From Bacteroidales bacterium GP2 (GTDB lineage Bacteria; Bacteroidota; Bacteroidia; Bacteroidales; Muribaculaceae), in assembly GCA_001701115.1 (NCBI GenBank), contig DAAJ01000070.1, forward strand, positions 22,028 through 39,164: a DNA stretch of 17,137 nucleotides. Reading direction: 5' to 3'. Below the pieces are notes generated by a model that did not search any database, was not told the DNA's origin, and saw nothing but the letters and a program-made list of their open reading frames with translations. Both the position numbers and the translations under genes were made by a program. Shown here in pieces: positions 1 to 8,202 of the stretch. The number at the start of each line of letters is the position of its first letter. Positions within the stretch are counted from its first letter, which is position 1.

Positions 1-396
1 AACCGCAAATATGTCGCAGTGGTAGAAGGCGCCCCTGACCCGGAAAAAGGCACTTGCCGCAGCTATCTCGCTGAAAACTCACAGCATGAGGTGTATAGCA
101 CCGATACCCCGGAAGAAGGCAAACTCGCCGTCACCCGATATTCCACCCTTGCTACAGGAAATGGCTATGCACTGATGGAAGTAGAGCTTGATACCGGCAG
201 GAAAAACCAGATTCGAGTGCACATGAGTGAAATGGGGCATCCCATTTCCGGCGACAGGCGCTATGGCGCGGAATCAAGCCCTATACACAGGTTGGCGCTA
301 CATGCACAGACCCTGAGGTTCGTCCACCCTGTCACAAGGAAGGAAATGAACTTCACCACCCCGATTCCTGCGGGATTCCTTGCCATGGTGAAATAA
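1..396 (+). CDS. RluA-family pseudouridine synthase, 3' end only
   Basis: C-terminal 131 residues of an RluA/RluD-type enzyme that isomerises specific uridines in rRNA or tRNA to pseudouridine in the cytoplasm. The reading frame is open from base 1 (N-R-K-Y-V-A), so the gene starts outside the window; the GTG at 19 is an internal Val, not a start. The recognisable part is the conserved motif GRKNQIRVHMSEMGHPISGD (about residues 66-85 of the fragment), followed by RRYG and then HRLALHAQTLRFVHPVT, which is the usual RluA-family C-terminal pattern. The catalytic Asp lies in an HRLDR-type motif further upstream and cannot be seen, nor can any S4 domain, so the target (RluA, RluC or RluD class) is not assignable. 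Stop TAA at 394-396. lptD follows on the same strand after a short gap. Confidence 0.9.
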   Translation, partial: NRKYVAVVEGAPDPEKGTCRSYLAENSQHEVYSTDTPEEGKLAVTRYSTLATGNGYALMEVELDTGRKNQIRVHMSEMGHPISGDRRYGAESSPIHRLALHAQTLRFVHPVTRKEMNFTTPIPAGFLAMVK

Positions 397-403
397 ATCT
401 GCC

Positions 404-435
404 CCGCTTTTGCGGCGTTTACAGGGATTTTCCCT
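404..435 (+). repeat. two small inverted repeats between rluA-like gene and lptD
   Basis: CCGC-TTTT-GCGG (404-415) and AGGGA-TTT-TCCCT (423-435) form two small stem-loops directly after the synthase gene; the second runs into AATTTTG. They could act together as a weak terminator or merely flank the lptD promoter. The stems are only 4 and 5 bp, so this is tentative. Confidence 0.3.
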
Positions 436-442
436 AATTTTG
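409..442 (+). promoter_or_regulatory. candidate Bacteroidota-type promoter of lptD
   Basis: TAATTTTG at 435-442 matches the Bacteroidota -7 consensus TAnnTTTG. A TTTG at 409-412 could be the -33 element, though the 22-nt spacer is slightly longer than the usual 19-21. A transcript start near 446-448 would rule out the TTG at 410 as the lptD start and favour TTG at 458 or 470. Confidence 0.4.
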
Positions 443-457
443 TGCCACATTATCCAC

Positions 458-3277
458 TTGGTTAAACATTTGAGGCACTCTCAACAATATATCATTCCAT
501 TTCTCGCGTTGCTATGGTTCGTCACCTCGGCATCTGCGTATGCGTTTTCCCGCTCAGGTGCGGGAAAAGTGGGTGAGCCTGATTCTATCCTGTCGCTGCA
601 ATTGCCACCTGACTCAATACTTGCGGCGATTCCGGACACTATCACAGCTGATTCCCTTACACTTACCGAAACACAGCTGAAACGCACCCGCATCACTCGG
701 GATTCTACTGCTACAGCACCCGCAAAGCCTAAAATCTCCCGAATCAAAACTGACATTAATTCAGTTGTCGACATAAACGCTTCCGACTCCTTGCTCCTTG
801 TCGGCAGGAATAATGCTTTTCTTTACGGAAACAGCGAAGTTAAGTACGGTCAGCAGCAGATTTCCGCGGCTGAAATTGAACTTGACATGGCAACCAATAC
901 CGTATATGCGGTAGGTGCGCCTGATTCCACCGGTGAAATCATAGGCAACCCTGTGTTTCAGGATAACGGTTCTCAGTATGAGGCTAAGACAATGCGCTAT
1001 AACTTTGAAACCGAAAAAGGTATCATTACCGACGTAATTACTGAACAAGGTGAAGGTTATCTCACTGGAGGTATTACAAAGAAAAACGCTGACGGAACAT
1101 TCTTTTTGCAAAACGGCAGATACACTACCTGCGACAACCATGAGAATCCGCACTTCTACTTCCAGCTGACAAAAGGAAAAGTGAAACCTAAAAAAGATGT
1201 TGTGGCTGGTCCGTTTTATATGGTGCTTGCCGGAGTACCCCTTCCGCTTGCATTGCCTTTCGGATATTTCCCATTCTCTGAAAAATACTCTTCTGGAGTA
1301 ATTTTCCCCTCATTTGGCGATGACTACAACCGTGGTTTCTACCTTTCGGACGGAGGATATTACTTCGCCATCAGCGACAACATTGACCTTGCGCTTACCG
1401 GGGAATTGTACACCAAAGGTTCATGGGGACTTAAAGCCCGTTCCGCTTATGTGAAACGCTACAAATTCTCGGGTTCTTTCGACCTCAGTTACATCAAAAC
1501 CATACTCGGCGACAAAGGAGCTCCCGACTACTCCGCATCTACCAACTTCCAGATTCTTTGGAGCCACAGCCAGGATGCTAAGGCAAACCCGAACATGACT
1601 TTTTCGGCATCTGTCAACTTCGCGACCTCTGGCTATACCCGCAACGACCTTAACAGCTACTACAGCACCGCATTCACCGAAAACACCAAGAGCAGTACGG
1701 TAAACCTGACTTACCGTAAGCCCGGCTCGAAATTTTCTCTTTCCACCACCGCCAGCATTGCGCAGCGCACACAGGATTCCACACTTGCCGTATCGTTTCC
1801 AAACGTCACTGTTTCCTACTCGCAGTTCGCTCCATTCAAGCGCAAACGCCAGGTTGGGTCTGAAAAATGGTACGAAAAAATCAAAATGTCCTATAGCGGC
1901 GTGTTCAATAACTCGCTTACAGCACGTCAGGACCAGTTCTTTAAGAAAAGCCTCATAAAAGACTGGAGGAACGGCATGCGCCATAGCGTACCTATTTCGG
2001 CGACATTCAATATCTTCCAGTACATAAATGTCACTCCGTCTGTAAACCTTACCGACAGGATGTACACCACAAAGGTAAAACGGCAGTGGGATCCCAATGC
2101 GTCTGTCGAGGTGTGCGACACAAGCTATAGCCTGTACAACGTGTGGGACTTCAACGCGTCAATGTCGTTTGACACAAAACTTTACGGTTTTTACCAGCCG
2201 CTCCCCTTCCTCGGCAATAAAATCAAGATGATACGCCATGTTCTCACACCTACCGTATCATTCAGCGGCTCGCCGGACTTCGGCTCACCGTTCTTCGGCT
2301 ATTACGGCTCATACCAGGTGCCGGATGCAAACGGGCAGATGACAACGAGGAAGTATTCCCTATTCCCCAACAGCCTTTTCGGTGTGCCGGGACAAGGAAA
2401 GAGCGGAACTGTCAGCTACCAGCTGGCAAACAACCTTGAAATGAAAATCAGGGATGACAATGATTCACTCGGTGAACGCAAAATATCGCTTATTGAGAAT
2501 TTTGCAGTGAGCCAGAGCTACAATTTCGCAGCCGACTCCCTCAACTGGAGCAATATAAACACATCTATACTCCTCAAACTCACCAAAAATTTCAACCTCA
2601 ACCTATCGGCTACATGGGATGTGTACACCTACCAGCTTAATGCTGCTGGAAATCCTGTGCGCGTGAACATTCCGCGCTGGAAAGCGGGGAAAGGCATTGG
2701 GCGCTTGTCAAGCACAGGCACATCTTTCTCCTACTCTTTCAACAACAACACTTTCAAAAAAAAGAAAGAGAAAAAGGACAACAAAAACAATCAGGACAAT
2801 CGGGACAACGGGGATAATCCGGAGGATGACCCGATGGCAAACGGTGCCGCTACAAATGAGACCCACGAGCAGAAAAACAGCGATATAACTCTTAATCCGG
2901 ACGGATATATGGCTTGGGAAGTGCCATGGAACTTCACTATTAATTACAGCATCGGCTATGGATACGGCTCCTTCAACAAGAAAAAGATGGAGTATAACGG
3001 TAAAATCACCCAAAACCTCAGCTTCTCCGGCAACATCCGACCTACAAAAAACTGGAATTTCAGTTTCAGCGCAAGCTACAATTTTGATACCCATAGGCTT
3101 GCCTATATGAATTGCAATATCACCCGCGACCTGCACTGCTTCAGTATGCGAGCAAGTTTTGTGCCTGTCGGACCGTATAAGTCTTACAATTTCCACATTT
3201 CTGTCAACTCATCGATTCTCTCCGATGTGAAGTATGACAAACGCTCGTCTATGCGCAATGGAGTCACATGGTATTAA
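458..3277 (+). CDS. lptD: LPS-assembly outer membrane protein LptD (Bacteroidota type)
   Basis: Outer-membrane beta-barrel that, with a partner lipoprotein, delivers LPS to the cell surface at the end of the Lpt bridge. From TTG 458 the product is 939 residues. It opens with a signal peptide: basic start MVKHLRHSQQ, hydrophobic IIPFLALLWFVTS, cleavage near ASA-YA. An OstA/LptA-like N-terminal domain follows (around DINASDSLLLVGRNNAFLYG). The LptD core has signature stretches such as FYMVLAGVPLPLALPFGYFP and RGFYLSDGGYYFAISDN, then many alternating aromatic/polar strands to a terminal Tyr, as in outer-membrane proteins. A Lys/Asn/Asp-rich insert lies about 767-810. The frame is open back to TTG 410, but that start would precede the promoter box and add a second hydrophobic stretch; TTG 470 is also possible. 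No ATG is available near the signal peptide. A terminator follows the gene. Confidence 0.88.
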   Translation: MVKHLRHSQQYIIPFLALLWFVTSASAYAFSRSGAGKVGEPDSILSLQLPPDSILAAIPDTITADSLTLTETQLKRTRITRDSTATAPAKPKISRIKTDINSVVDINASDSLLLVGRNNAFLYGNSEVKYGQQQISAAEIELDMATNTVYAVGAPDSTGEIIGNPVFQDNGSQYEAKTMRYNFETEKGIITDVITEQGEGYLTGGITKKNADGTFFLQNGRYTTCDNHENPHFYFQLTKGKVKPKKDVVAGPFYMVLAGVPLPLALPFGYFPFSEKYSSGVIFPSFGDDYNRGFYLSDGGYYFAISDNIDLALTGELYTKGSWGLKARSAYVKRYKFSGSFDLSYIKTILGDKGAPDYSASTNFQILWSHSQDAKANPNMTFSASVNFATSGYTRNDLNSYYSTAFTENTKSSTVNLTYRKPGSKFSLSTTASIAQRTQDSTLAVSFPNVTVSYSQFAPFKRKRQVGSEKWYEKIKMSYSGVFNNSLTARQDQFFKKSLIKDWRNGMRHSVPISATFNIFQYINVTPSVNLTDRMYTTKVKRQWDPNASVEVCDTSYSLYNVWDFNASMSFDTKLYGFYQPLPFLGNKIKMIRHVLTPTVSFSGSPDFGSPFFGYYGSYQVPDANGQMTTRKYSLFPNSLFGVPGQGKSGTVSYQLANNLEMKIRDDNDSLGERKISLIENFAVSQSYNFAADSLNWSNINTSILLKLTKNFNLNLSATWDVYTYQLNAAGNPVRVNIPRWKAGKGIGRLSSTGTSFSYSFNNNTFKKKKEKKDNKNNQDNRDNGDNPEDDPMANGAATNETHEQKNSDITLNPDGYMAWEVPWNFTINYSIGYGYGSFNKKKMEYNGKITQNLSFSGNIRPTKNWNFSFSASYNFDTHRLAYMNCNITRDLHCFSMRASFVPVGPYKSYNFHISVNSSILSDVKYDKRSSMRNGVTWY

Positions 3278-3288
3278 GGCTGTTTTTT

Positions 3289-3330
3289 AACTCCGGCAGC
3301 TAAACAAATTTGATGCTGGCGGAGTTTTAC
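3289..3330 (+). terminator. intrinsic terminator after lptD
   Basis: AACTCCGGCAGC (3289-3300) pairs with GCTGGCGGAGTT (3315-3326) at 11 of 12 positions around a 14-nt loop, followed by a T-rich run (TTTTACTTT). It lies just after the lptD stop and before the tamB leader, so lptD is probably transcribed separately from tamB-tamL. Confidence 0.7.
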
Positions 3331-3342
3331 TTTAAGTAATTC

Positions 3343-3369
3343 GCGCCATTTTGGCGCACATTCATCATA
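3343..3369 (+). promoter_or_regulatory. tamB leader with short palindrome and weak -7-like box
   Basis: GCGCCA-TTT-TGGCGC (3343-3357) is a perfect 6-bp inverted repeat with a TTT loop; its right half contains CCATTTTG (3346-3353), one base off the TAnnTTTG box. The stretch from ATTTTG through ACATT to TTGGTT closely resembles the lptD leader at 437-463. It probably carries the tamB promoter, but a clear -33 box is not seen. Confidence 0.3.
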
Positions 3370-6300
3370 TTGGTTATTGTGGCACATAAACTGCTTTCGC
3401 GTATCCCGAAAATAATAATGTGGGTCATCCTATCGTTGGTGGCTCTCGTGGTGCTGGTTGTCGCAGCACTATATATCCCGCCTGTGCAGACCTGGGTAAA
3501 GGATTTTGCTCTTGAAAAGGTCCGGCAGAGCACTGGAATGGATATTAAGGCAAACACATTCCGGCTTAAATTCCCGCTTACCCTTTCAATTGGCGACGTT
3601 ACCGTAGTCGAAGCTACAGGTGACACAATGGCTACTGTAGGAACGCTTGACCTTGATGTGAAGCTCCTGCCGCTGATTAAAGGAAACATTGATGTGGCAT
3701 CTGCGTCCGCCTCAAATGTTTACTATGCCCTCGGCAACCGGGATTCAGCTATGATGATTCGCGCATACATCAGCAATTTTGTGCTGGACGCGGCAAATAT
3801 GAATTTCTCCAAAGGAAACATTGACATTGACAAAGCTTCGGTTGACGGAGCGGATGTACGTCTGATAATGAAAGATACTGTTACAGCTACAACCGACACC
3901 GCGGCTGCATCCCCGCTGAAAATTACTGCAAAGTCACTGCGCATTGCCAATGTTAGATACCGCATGGCTATGATGCCTATCATAGACTCGATGGATGTCA
4001 CTGTTCCGCTGGCGCACCTCGAAGATGGCATTGTGGACATGGGCACCCGGAAGATAACAGCTAAATCATTAGGCATTGATTCTGTCAAGGCGCTTTATCT
4101 CACTCCGTCCGCCGAATACCTCGCGCAGAACCCGGCAAAGGAAGTGGCTGACACCATGTCGCTCACTCCTGACTCGGCAATGTGGACTGTTACCGCGGAC
4201 AAACTGCGCCTTACCGCACAGGATGCTGTGTACGCAATGCGCGGAGCGGAGCCGCAACCTGGGCTTGACATGAATTACCTTGAGGTATCAGACGTGGCAA
4301 TTGCCGTCGACTCCTTTTATAATAGGGGCACATCCATAGTCGTGCCACTGAAACAGATGACTGGTAATGAACGCTCGGGACTCCATCTGGATGCCACCGG
4401 CACATTCTCTATGGATTCTGTCCTCATGAAAGCAAGTGGCTTTAATATCAACACCACATTCTCCTCTTTCAAGCTGAATGCTGAGATGGGCGTCGGCGAC
4501 CTTGCTGCTGACCCGTCATTGCCCCTTAAGCTGAATGCTTCCGGCATGCTGTCGCTTGCCGATGTTGAAATGGCAATGCCCCCAATGGAGCCTATGCTGC
4601 GCAATTTGCCTCGCGCTTCCGACATTGCCCTGGAGGCAAATATCTTCGGCACATCAGGCGACCTGACGATTGAAAACATCTCTGCATCGCTTCCAGGATT
4701 TGCTTCTGTCCGTGCCGGAGGAAATATAGGCAACCCGTTTGATTTCGATGCAATGAGCGGGCTGGTTGACTTGGAAGGTGACTTTTCTAACCTTAATCCT
4801 ATAAAGCCGACACTCCTGGAGGCAAAAATGGCTAAGCAGGTCAAACTGCCCCCTATGAAGCTGAAAGGAAAAGTAGATTACAACCCGGGAAGAATTGATG
4901 GAAACCTCGCACTCACCGCTGCTGGGGGCAGGATTGCGCTCAAAGCGCTGTGGCAACAGAAAGCTGAAGGATATAACGCCGGAATAACAGTTGACAAGTT
5001 CCCGGTGGATGCTTTTATGCCGTCCCTCGGCGTTGGACCTGTCACCGCTACCCTCTCCGCCAAAGGGCAGGGGTATGACCCGTCAAACCCGCGCTCACAC
5101 CTCACCGCGTCAATTGACCTTGAAAGTATCGAATACCTCAAAAAGAGTTACACCAACATATCCGCGCAGGCTGATTTGCAAGATTCCAAAGCAACCGGTT
5201 CTATCATCAGCAATAATCCCGGAGCGGAAATCGACATCGACTTTACTGCCGAATTCCTCAAACAAGGATATACTTGGGATATTGACGGACATATCCTCGA
5301 CCTTGATTTGCAGGAATTGCAACTGTCGCCTACACCAAACAGTGGAAGCCTGACTCTGAAAAGCACAGGATTCATGAGTGCCGATGCTAAAAACATTGAT
5401 GCTAAAGCACAGATTCTTTCGCTTGATTGGAATTTGGACGGAAACAAGATATATTCACCGGAAACCCAGCTTGATTTCAATGCGGCAGACTCGCTTGTAA
5501 CAGCCTCCTTGGCATCGGGAGACCTTTCGGCAAGATTTGCATCATCATCCTCACTCGACTCCCTCCTTGCAGGCATTGACCGCACAATGGCTGTGATTGA
5601 CAGCGCTGTGGCACATAAAAATGTTGACATTATCGCGTTGCAAAAAGCAATGCCGCAGGTTGACCTGAGGCTTAAATCCGGACCGAATAACTTTGCCGCT
5701 GTTTACCTTGCGCACTCAGGCATCCAGTACAACAATGCTACTGCAAGTTTCCGCAATGACTCGCTTTTCAGCCTGTCAACCGACATTCTTGGCTTTACTA
5801 CCGGCACTACGCGGCTTGACACCATTTCATTTGGAGCGGTGCAACATGGCAAATTCCTGCCGTTCAAAGGAGCGGTTAATAACCGTCCCGGCACAATGGA
5901 TAACTTCGCCCATGTCAACATGACCGGATTCCTTGCAAATGACAAATTCGGTCTTATGCTCACTCAGAAGAACATTCAGGGCGAAAAAGGATTTGTTATA
6001 GGCATATCCGCAACTATGCAGGATTCGGTAATGTCAGTAAGATTTGTCCCCTACTCTCCCACTATAGGATATAAGAAATGGAACTTCAATAAGGACAACT
6101 TTGTTTCGTATAACTTCCTTACACATCACATTGACGCTAACCTGATGGCATCAAGCGGCAAGAGTTATATCAAGCTGTACACTGAGCACGAGGATGGCGA
6201 TGACCATGAGCAGGAGGATTTGATTGTCAAGATTTCTGACATACACATACAGGACTGGTTATCCATTTCTCCTTACTCTCCACCCATGAAAGGCGATCTT

Positions 6301-8202
6301 GGCGCCGACATGAAAATCCACTGGAACAAAGACCAGCTCACCGGCAATGGTGTGGTATCGCTCACCGACCTGTTCTACGGCAAAGACCGTGTAGGCTCTT
6401 TCGATGTGGGGGTTGACGTGCTTGCCGCGGCGGATGGTGTGCTCCATGCCGATGCTTCGCTTCTTGTTGACAGCATCAAGGTTATAACGGCACGCGGTGT
6501 ACTCAATGATACCACATCGGCTAATCCATTCCTGCTTGACTTCTCAATGATTCACTTCCCGCTCCGCGTCCTAAACCCGTTCCTTCCCAAGGAGTATGGT
6601 CAGTTGTCCGGCATGCTGAACGGTCTGATGGATATTACCGGAAATATAGCTAAACCTGTTTTCAACGGTTATATTGATTTTGACAGTACGGCGGTCAATG
6701 TCGGAATGCTCGGAACAAGTTTCAAATTCTCCGAAACCAAGATTCCAGTTGATAGCAGCATCGTGAAATTCGATGGCTTCTCAATCACTGCTGCAAACCA
6801 GAATCCGCTGAGTGTGAACGGCACAGTTGACCTCACTAATCTCGCCAACATGAAGATTGACCTTGACATGCAGGCGCGGAATATGCAGATTGTCAACTCA
6901 AACCGCCCCAGAAAGGCTGATGTCTACGGCAAAGCGTTCATAGATGTGGATGCAAGCGTCAAAGGCGGAATGTCATTCCTGAATGTGGATGCGAAACTGA
7001 AAGTCCTTCCCGGCACAAATGTCACATACATCATGTCGGACGCACAGTCTGCTATCACATCCCACACCACAGGGGATATGGTGAAATTCGTGCAGTTCAG
7101 CGACACAACCGCGACAATGATTGCCGACTCGCTCACCACCACCTCTATGGCTATGAATCTGGAAGCGGAGTTGACAATTGCACAGGGAAGCACTATCAAT
7201 GTTGACCTGTCTACCGATGGCAAAAACAAGGTGTCTATCCTCGGGCAAGGAACACTTGACTTCTCTATGAATCCGTTCAACGATGGTCGTCTCACCGGAC
7301 GCTTCAATATAAATGGCGGATTTGTGCGCTACACTCCACCGTTATTGTCAGAAAAGCTCTTCTACTTCCAGGAGGGAAGCTTCATATCGTTCAATGGCAA
7401 TATGCTCAATCCTATTTTGAACATTCACGCTGTTGACAAGCTCAAAGCGAATGTTACCCAGCAGGGACAAAACTCGCGCATTATTGACTTCAATGTGAGC
7501 GTGGGCATCACCAACACGCTTGACAACATGAATGTAGCGTTTGATTTGTCTACAAACGATGACATAACAGTGCAGAATGAGCTTACATCCATGAGTCCTG
7601 ACCAGAGGGCTAACCAGGCAATGAACCTGTTGCTCTACAACGTTTATTCAGGTCCTGGGACCAAAGCAAGCACCAACCTCAGCGGCAACCCGTTATACTC
7701 GTTCCTTGAATCCCAGATTAATTCATGGGCTGCAAACAATATAAGAGGCGTAGACATTTCATTCGGCATAGACCAGTATGACAAGACCACTGACGGAGTA
7801 TCGCAGCAGACAACCAGCTACAGCTACCGGGTGAGCAAGACGCTGTTCAATGACCGCTTCAAGATTATTGTTGGCGGCAACTACTCCACAGATGCCAACG
7901 CCGATGAAAATTTCTCGCAGAACCTGATAAACGACATCGCTTTCGAGTACATGATAAACCGTAGCGGCTCAATGTATGTAAGGCTTTTCCGCCACACCGG
8001 CTATGAAAGCATACTTGAAGGTGAAGTCACACAGACCGGTGTCGGATTTGTGCTCCGCCGCAAGATTAATTCCATGCGTGACCTGTTCCGTTGGGCTGGA
8101 AGGCTCAGGAACTCCATTACAGGTAAAAACAAGAAAGTGACAGCTTCACCAGATACAAACACCACACCAACCACTGAAAATGAAGCAAAAGACTCTAAAT
8201 AA
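3370..8202 (+). CDS. tamB: TamB-family translocation and assembly module protein
   Basis: Very long (1610 aa) inner-membrane-anchored protein reaching across the periplasm; the TamB/AsmA-like family supports outer-membrane protein insertion and lipid transport with an Omp85 partner. One N-terminal membrane segment (IIMWVILSLVALVVLVVAAL, about residues 14-33) is followed by YIPPVQTWV, common in Bacteroidota TamB. The body is a long run of short beta-type repeats rich in Asp, Ser and Ala. The C-terminal TamB domain shows GRFNINGGFVRYTPP and FQEGSFISFNGNMLNPILN (about 1307-1350), then IAFEYMINRSGSMYVRLFRH and EGEVTQTGVGFVLRRK near the end. The start is uncertain: TTG 3370, GTG 3379 or ATG 3418 all keep the membrane segment (the ATG just clips its edge). 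TTG is chosen because of its match to the lptD leader. The gene overlaps tamL by 23 bp, implying coupled expression. Confidence 0.9.
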   Translation: MVIVAHKLLSRIPKIIMWVILSLVALVVLVVAALYIPPVQTWVKDFALEKVRQSTGMDIKANTFRLKFPLTLSIGDVTVVEATGDTMATVGTLDLDVKLLPLIKGNIDVASASASNVYYALGNRDSAMMIRAYISNFVLDAANMNFSKGNIDIDKASVDGADVRLIMKDTVTATTDTAAASPLKITAKSLRIANVRYRMAMMPIIDSMDVTVPLAHLEDGIVDMGTRKITAKSLGIDSVKALYLTPSAEYLAQNPAKEVADTMSLTPDSAMWTVTADKLRLTAQDAVYAMRGAEPQPGLDMNYLEVSDVAIAVDSFYNRGTSIVVPLKQMTGNERSGLHLDATGTFSMDSVLMKASGFNINTTFSSFKLNAEMGVGDLAADPSLPLKLNASGMLSLADVEMAMPPMEPMLRNLPRASDIALEANIFGTSGDLTIENISASLPGFASVRAGGNIGNPFDFDAMSGLVDLEGDFSNLNPIKPTLLEAKMAKQVKLPPMKLKGKVDYNPGRIDGNLALTAAGGRIALKALWQQKAEGYNAGITVDKFPVDAFMPSLGVGPVTATLSAKGQGYDPSNPRSHLTASIDLESIEYLKKSYTNISAQADLQDSKATGSIISNNPGAEIDIDFTAEFLKQGYTWDIDGHILDLDLQELQLSPTPNSGSLTLKSTGFMSADAKNIDAKAQILSLDWNLDGNKIYSPETQLDFNAADSLVTASLASGDLSARFASSSSLDSLLAGIDRTMAVIDSAVAHKNVDIIALQKAMPQVDLRLKSGPNNFAAVYLAHSGIQYNNATASFRNDSLFSLSTDILGFTTGTTRLDTISFGAVQHGKFLPFKGAVNNRPGTMDNFAHVNMTGFLANDKFGLMLTQKNIQGEKGFVIGISATMQDSVMSVRFVPYSPTIGYKKWNFNKDNFVSYNFLTHHIDANLMASSGKSYIKLYTEHEDGDDHEQEDLIVKISDIHIQDWLSISPYSPPMKGDLGADMKIHWNKDQLTGNGVVSLTDLFYGKDRVGSFDVGVDVLAAADGVLHADASLLVDSIKVITARGVLNDTTSANPFLLDFSMIHFPLRVLNPFLPKEYGQLSGMLNGLMDITGNIAKPVFNGYIDFDSTAVNVGMLGTSFKFSETKIPVDSSIVKFDGFSITAANQNPLSVNGTVDLTNLANMKIDLDMQARNMQIVNSNRPRKADVYGKAFIDVDASVKGGMSFLNVDAKLKVLPGTNVTYIMSDAQSAITSHTTGDMVKFVQFSDTTATMIADSLTTTSMAMNLEAELTIAQGSTINVDLSTDGKNKVSILGQGTLDFSMNPFNDGRLTGRFNINGGFVRYTPPLLSEKLFYFQEGSFISFNGNMLNPILNIHAVDKLKANVTQQGQNSRIIDFNVSVGITNTLDNMNVAFDLSTNDDITVQNELTSMSPDQRANQAMNLLLYNVYSGPGTKASTNLSGNPLYSFLESQINSWAANNIRGVDISFGIDQYDKTTDGVSQQTTSYSYRVSKTLFNDRFKIIVGGNYSTDANADENFSQNLINDIAFEYMINRSGSMYVRLFRHTGYESILEGEVTQTGVGFVLRRKINSMRDLFRWAGRLRNSITGKNKKVTASPDTNTTPTTENEAKDSK

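Noticed and set aside
410..457. Upstream extension of LptD from TTG 410
   Set aside because: It would place the start ahead of the TAATTTTG box and puts an extra hydrophobic stretch before a good signal peptide.
1421..1984. Antisense open frame of 187 codons within lptD
   Set aside because: It is opposite a well-supported gene, has no recognisable domain, and mirrors lptD codon structure; other antisense frames inside lptD, tamB and tamL were rejected for the same reason.
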